Shown one piece after another: positions 62,798 to 64,000 of a stretch of DNA of 64,000 bases; the first letter of the stretch is position 1; each line of letters begins with the position of its first letter. The notes beneath the pieces are model-generated. The model was not told where the DNA came from, did no database searches, and saw only the letters and a program-made list of their open reading frames with translations. Both the position numbers and the translations under genes were made by a program. The stretch comes from Spirosoma panaciterrae DSM 21099 (GTDB lineage: Bacteria > Bacteroidota > Bacteroidia > Cytophagales > Spirosomataceae): positions 1-64,000 of the forward strand of contig NZ_KB893181.1 of assembly GCF_000374025.1 (NCBI RefSeq). Reading direction: 5' to 3'.

Positions 62798-63121
62798 CTA
62801 AAAAATATTCTTGTTCCATTTCCAGAAGTCGTAGTATTTGCCTTTGGGCTCACCAGTCCATCCATTAATGCCTTCCTTTTGCGGCAGGTAATACCCATGG
62901 ACGTATAGAAACGGGACTATAAAAGCTCCCAGAACACTCATCGCCACCGTTCTTCCGAAGTAAGTTGAGAGGACAATTACGATCAATAGTGTAAGAATAT
63001 ACTTGCCTAACCTTCGCCATTTGGGCGTTCGTTCTTCAAATTGGCCAAACAGTATATTGCCTACTGCGTAGATGGCGCTTACAATGGCTATTTCAAACCA
63101 TACTGAGTCTGTTTGCCACAT
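62798..63121 (-). CDS. Small membrane protein of unknown function (107 aa)
   Basis: From the ATG at 63121 the protein has two or three membrane helices (WFEIAIVSAIYAVGNILFG, YILTLLIVIVLSTYFG, VLGAFIVPFLYVHGYYLP) and a soluble C-terminal tail (WTGEPKGKYYDFWKWNK). The longer frame to 63355 would overlap the divergent carboxyltransferase gene and adds a non-conserved-looking leader. No family is recognised. It is divergent from the carboxyltransferase with a 150-base gap. Confidence 0.6.
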   Translation of the reverse strand: MWQTDSVWFEIAIVSAIYAVGNILFGQFEERTPKWRRLGKYILTLLIVIVLSTYFGRTVAMSVLGAFIVPFLYVHGYYLPQKEGINGWTGEPKGKYYDFWKWNKNIF

Positions 63122-63271
63122 AACTTTTAGGTTTATAACGGGTTGGTAATTTCGCCTTTTTCTCGTTTCGGTCACTGGCAATGTTGCCGGAATAGCCTGA
63201 GAAGTATCAAATGATACGTTATTCGCAAGAGAATCCCGATGTTTGTCCAGCAACAATCCCGATAAACGTTT

Positions 63272-64000
63272 ATGCAAGCCCTTCTTGACGAACTCGCCCA
63301 ACGCACCGCTCAAACCCAGTTGGGCGGTGGCCAGAAAAAAATAGACGATCAACACCAGAAAGGAAAACTAACGGCCCGCGAGCGCATTGCCTACCTGACC
63401 GATCCCGAAAAACCGTTCGTTGAAATCGGGCTGTTTACGGGCGACGGGATGTATGCCGAACATGGTGGATGTCCGTCGGGAGGTGTAGTGGTCGGTATTG
63501 GGTACGTGTCGGGGCGGCAGTGCGTCATTGTAGCCAACGATGCAACGGTTAAAGCAGGAGCCTGGTTTCCGATTACGGCCAAGAAAAATCTTCGTGCGCA
63601 GGAAATAGCCATGGAAAATCGGCTACCGATCATTTATCTGGTCGATAGCGCGGGGGTGTATTTGCCTTTACAGAACGAGGTTTTTGCTGATAAAGACCAT
63701 TTTGGTCGGACTTTCCGAAACAATGCACACCTGTCGGCAATGGGTATTTTTCAGGTGGCAGCTATTATGGGAAGTTGCGTGGCGGGTGGTGCCTACCTGC
63801 CCATCATGTCTGATGAATCCCTGATTGTAGAAGGGACAGGGTCCATTTTTCTGGCGGGGCCTTATCTGGTTAAAGCGTCTATTGGCGAAGATGTCGATGC
63901 GGAAACGCTCGGTGGAGCTACCACGCAGACCGATATTTCGGGCGTTGTGGATAATAAATATCCTGATGATCAAAGCTGTCTGGATGCCATCAAACGAATG
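63272..64000 (+). CDS. Acyl-CoA carboxyltransferase beta subunit (MccB-like, partial at right edge)
   Basis: The frame starts with ATG at 63272 and stays open to the window edge (243 residues). It has the carboxyltransferase crotonase-like fold: KGKLTARERIAYLTDP, GGVVVGIGYVSGRQCVIVAND by parts, YLVDSAGVYLPLQNEVFAD, DHFGRTFRNNAHLSAMGI, and VMGSC-like MGSCVAGGAYLPIMSDES. The DHFGR phrase and the acyl-CoA loop resemble methylcrotonyl-CoA carboxylase beta rather than AccD. It would carboxylate an acyl-CoA in leucine or odd-chain degradation. The biotin subunit is not in the window. Confidence 0.85.
   Translation, partial: MQALLDELAQRTAQTQLGGGQKKIDDQHQKGKLTARERIAYLTDPEKPFVEIGLFTGDGMYAEHGGCPSGGVVVGIGYVSGRQCVIVANDATVKAGAWFPITAKKNLRAQEIAMENRLPIIYLVDSAGVYLPLQNEVFADKDHFGRTFRNNAHLSAMGIFQVAAIMGSCVAGGAYLPIMSDESLIVEGTGSIFLAGPYLVKASIGEDVDAETLGGATTQTDISGVVDNKYPDDQSCLDAIKRM

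Noticed and set aside
62634..62819. 61-residue minus-strand frame starting MEQEYFLAKPL
   Set aside because: It overlaps the end of the small membrane protein gene and the MlaD gene stop, has no domain and no start signal. Possible but unsupported.
1..64000. Search for tRNA, rRNA, CRISPR arrays, transposases and integrases
   Set aside because: No cloverleaf-like tRNA, no evenly spaced direct repeats with spacers, and no transposase or integrase motif were seen. The only regular DNA repeat array is the coding 51-base repeat of the fibre gene.

Overview
The window comes from a Bacteroidota chromosome, most likely Cytophagales and Spirosoma-like. The reasons are a gliding-motility gene (gldG), a type IX secretion sorting domain, an E1-alpha/E1-beta fused 2-oxo-acid dehydrogenase, a Bacteroidota-type LptD, weak Shine-Dalgarno leaders, and repeated -7 elements of the form TAnnTTTG upstream of genes. 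The family assignment is inference from gene content; no rRNA or other marker gene is present.

Layout. 0-16 kb is housekeeping: the tail of an unknown gene, a secreted TPR protein, a DUF58 protein, a small Uma2-like remnant with a small partner, tatC, glyA, a YXWGXW-type lipoprotein, a PhyH dioxygenase, a DsbD-type thiol reductase, a FabH-like synthase, a glycosyltransferase, a DUF922-like protein and secA. 16.2-41.6 kb is a large exopolysaccharide/capsule locus. It opens with an outer-membrane export protein, a chain-length regulator, Gmd, an FkbM methyltransferase and a flippase on the plus strand. A very AT-rich minus-strand block follows (two paralogous GT4 enzymes flanking a Wzy-like polymerase, a GNT-I-like transferase, a second FkbM enzyme). 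Then come three secreted proteins (a 976-aa beta-helix protein, a fibre-like protein with nineteen 17-residue repeats, and a T9SS-sorted protein), another glycosyltransferase, two paralogous Wzi-type proteins flanking the priming phosphotransferase, and a serine hydrolase. Together these supply the parts of a Wzx/Wzy-type pathway: lipid-linked priming, sugar addition, flipping, polymerisation, chain-length control, export and surface attachment.

41.7-47 kb carries an esterase, a prohibitin-type protein, a DUF1573 protein and the fused E1 enzyme. 47-53.7 kb is a partial Complex I cluster, nuoI-J-K-[2OG oxygenase]-L-M, with no nuoN or nuoA-H in the window. Its NuoI carries a roughly 280-residue tail of proline-rich FRPTMKP repeats, and the same gene run encodes a prolyl-hydroxylase-like 2OG/Fe(II) oxygenase. 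That pairing is the most thought-provoking observation here. 53.8-64 kb holds an ArsR regulator with an old-yellow-enzyme reductase, gldG without gldF beside it, a small coiled-coil protein, lptD divergent from an amidase, an MlaD-type protein, a small membrane protein and the start of a carboxyltransferase gene that runs off the right edge.

I saw no tRNA, rRNA, CRISPR array, transposase or prophage module. Several intergenic gaps hold long hairpins built from short tandem units, and some of these act as probable terminators.
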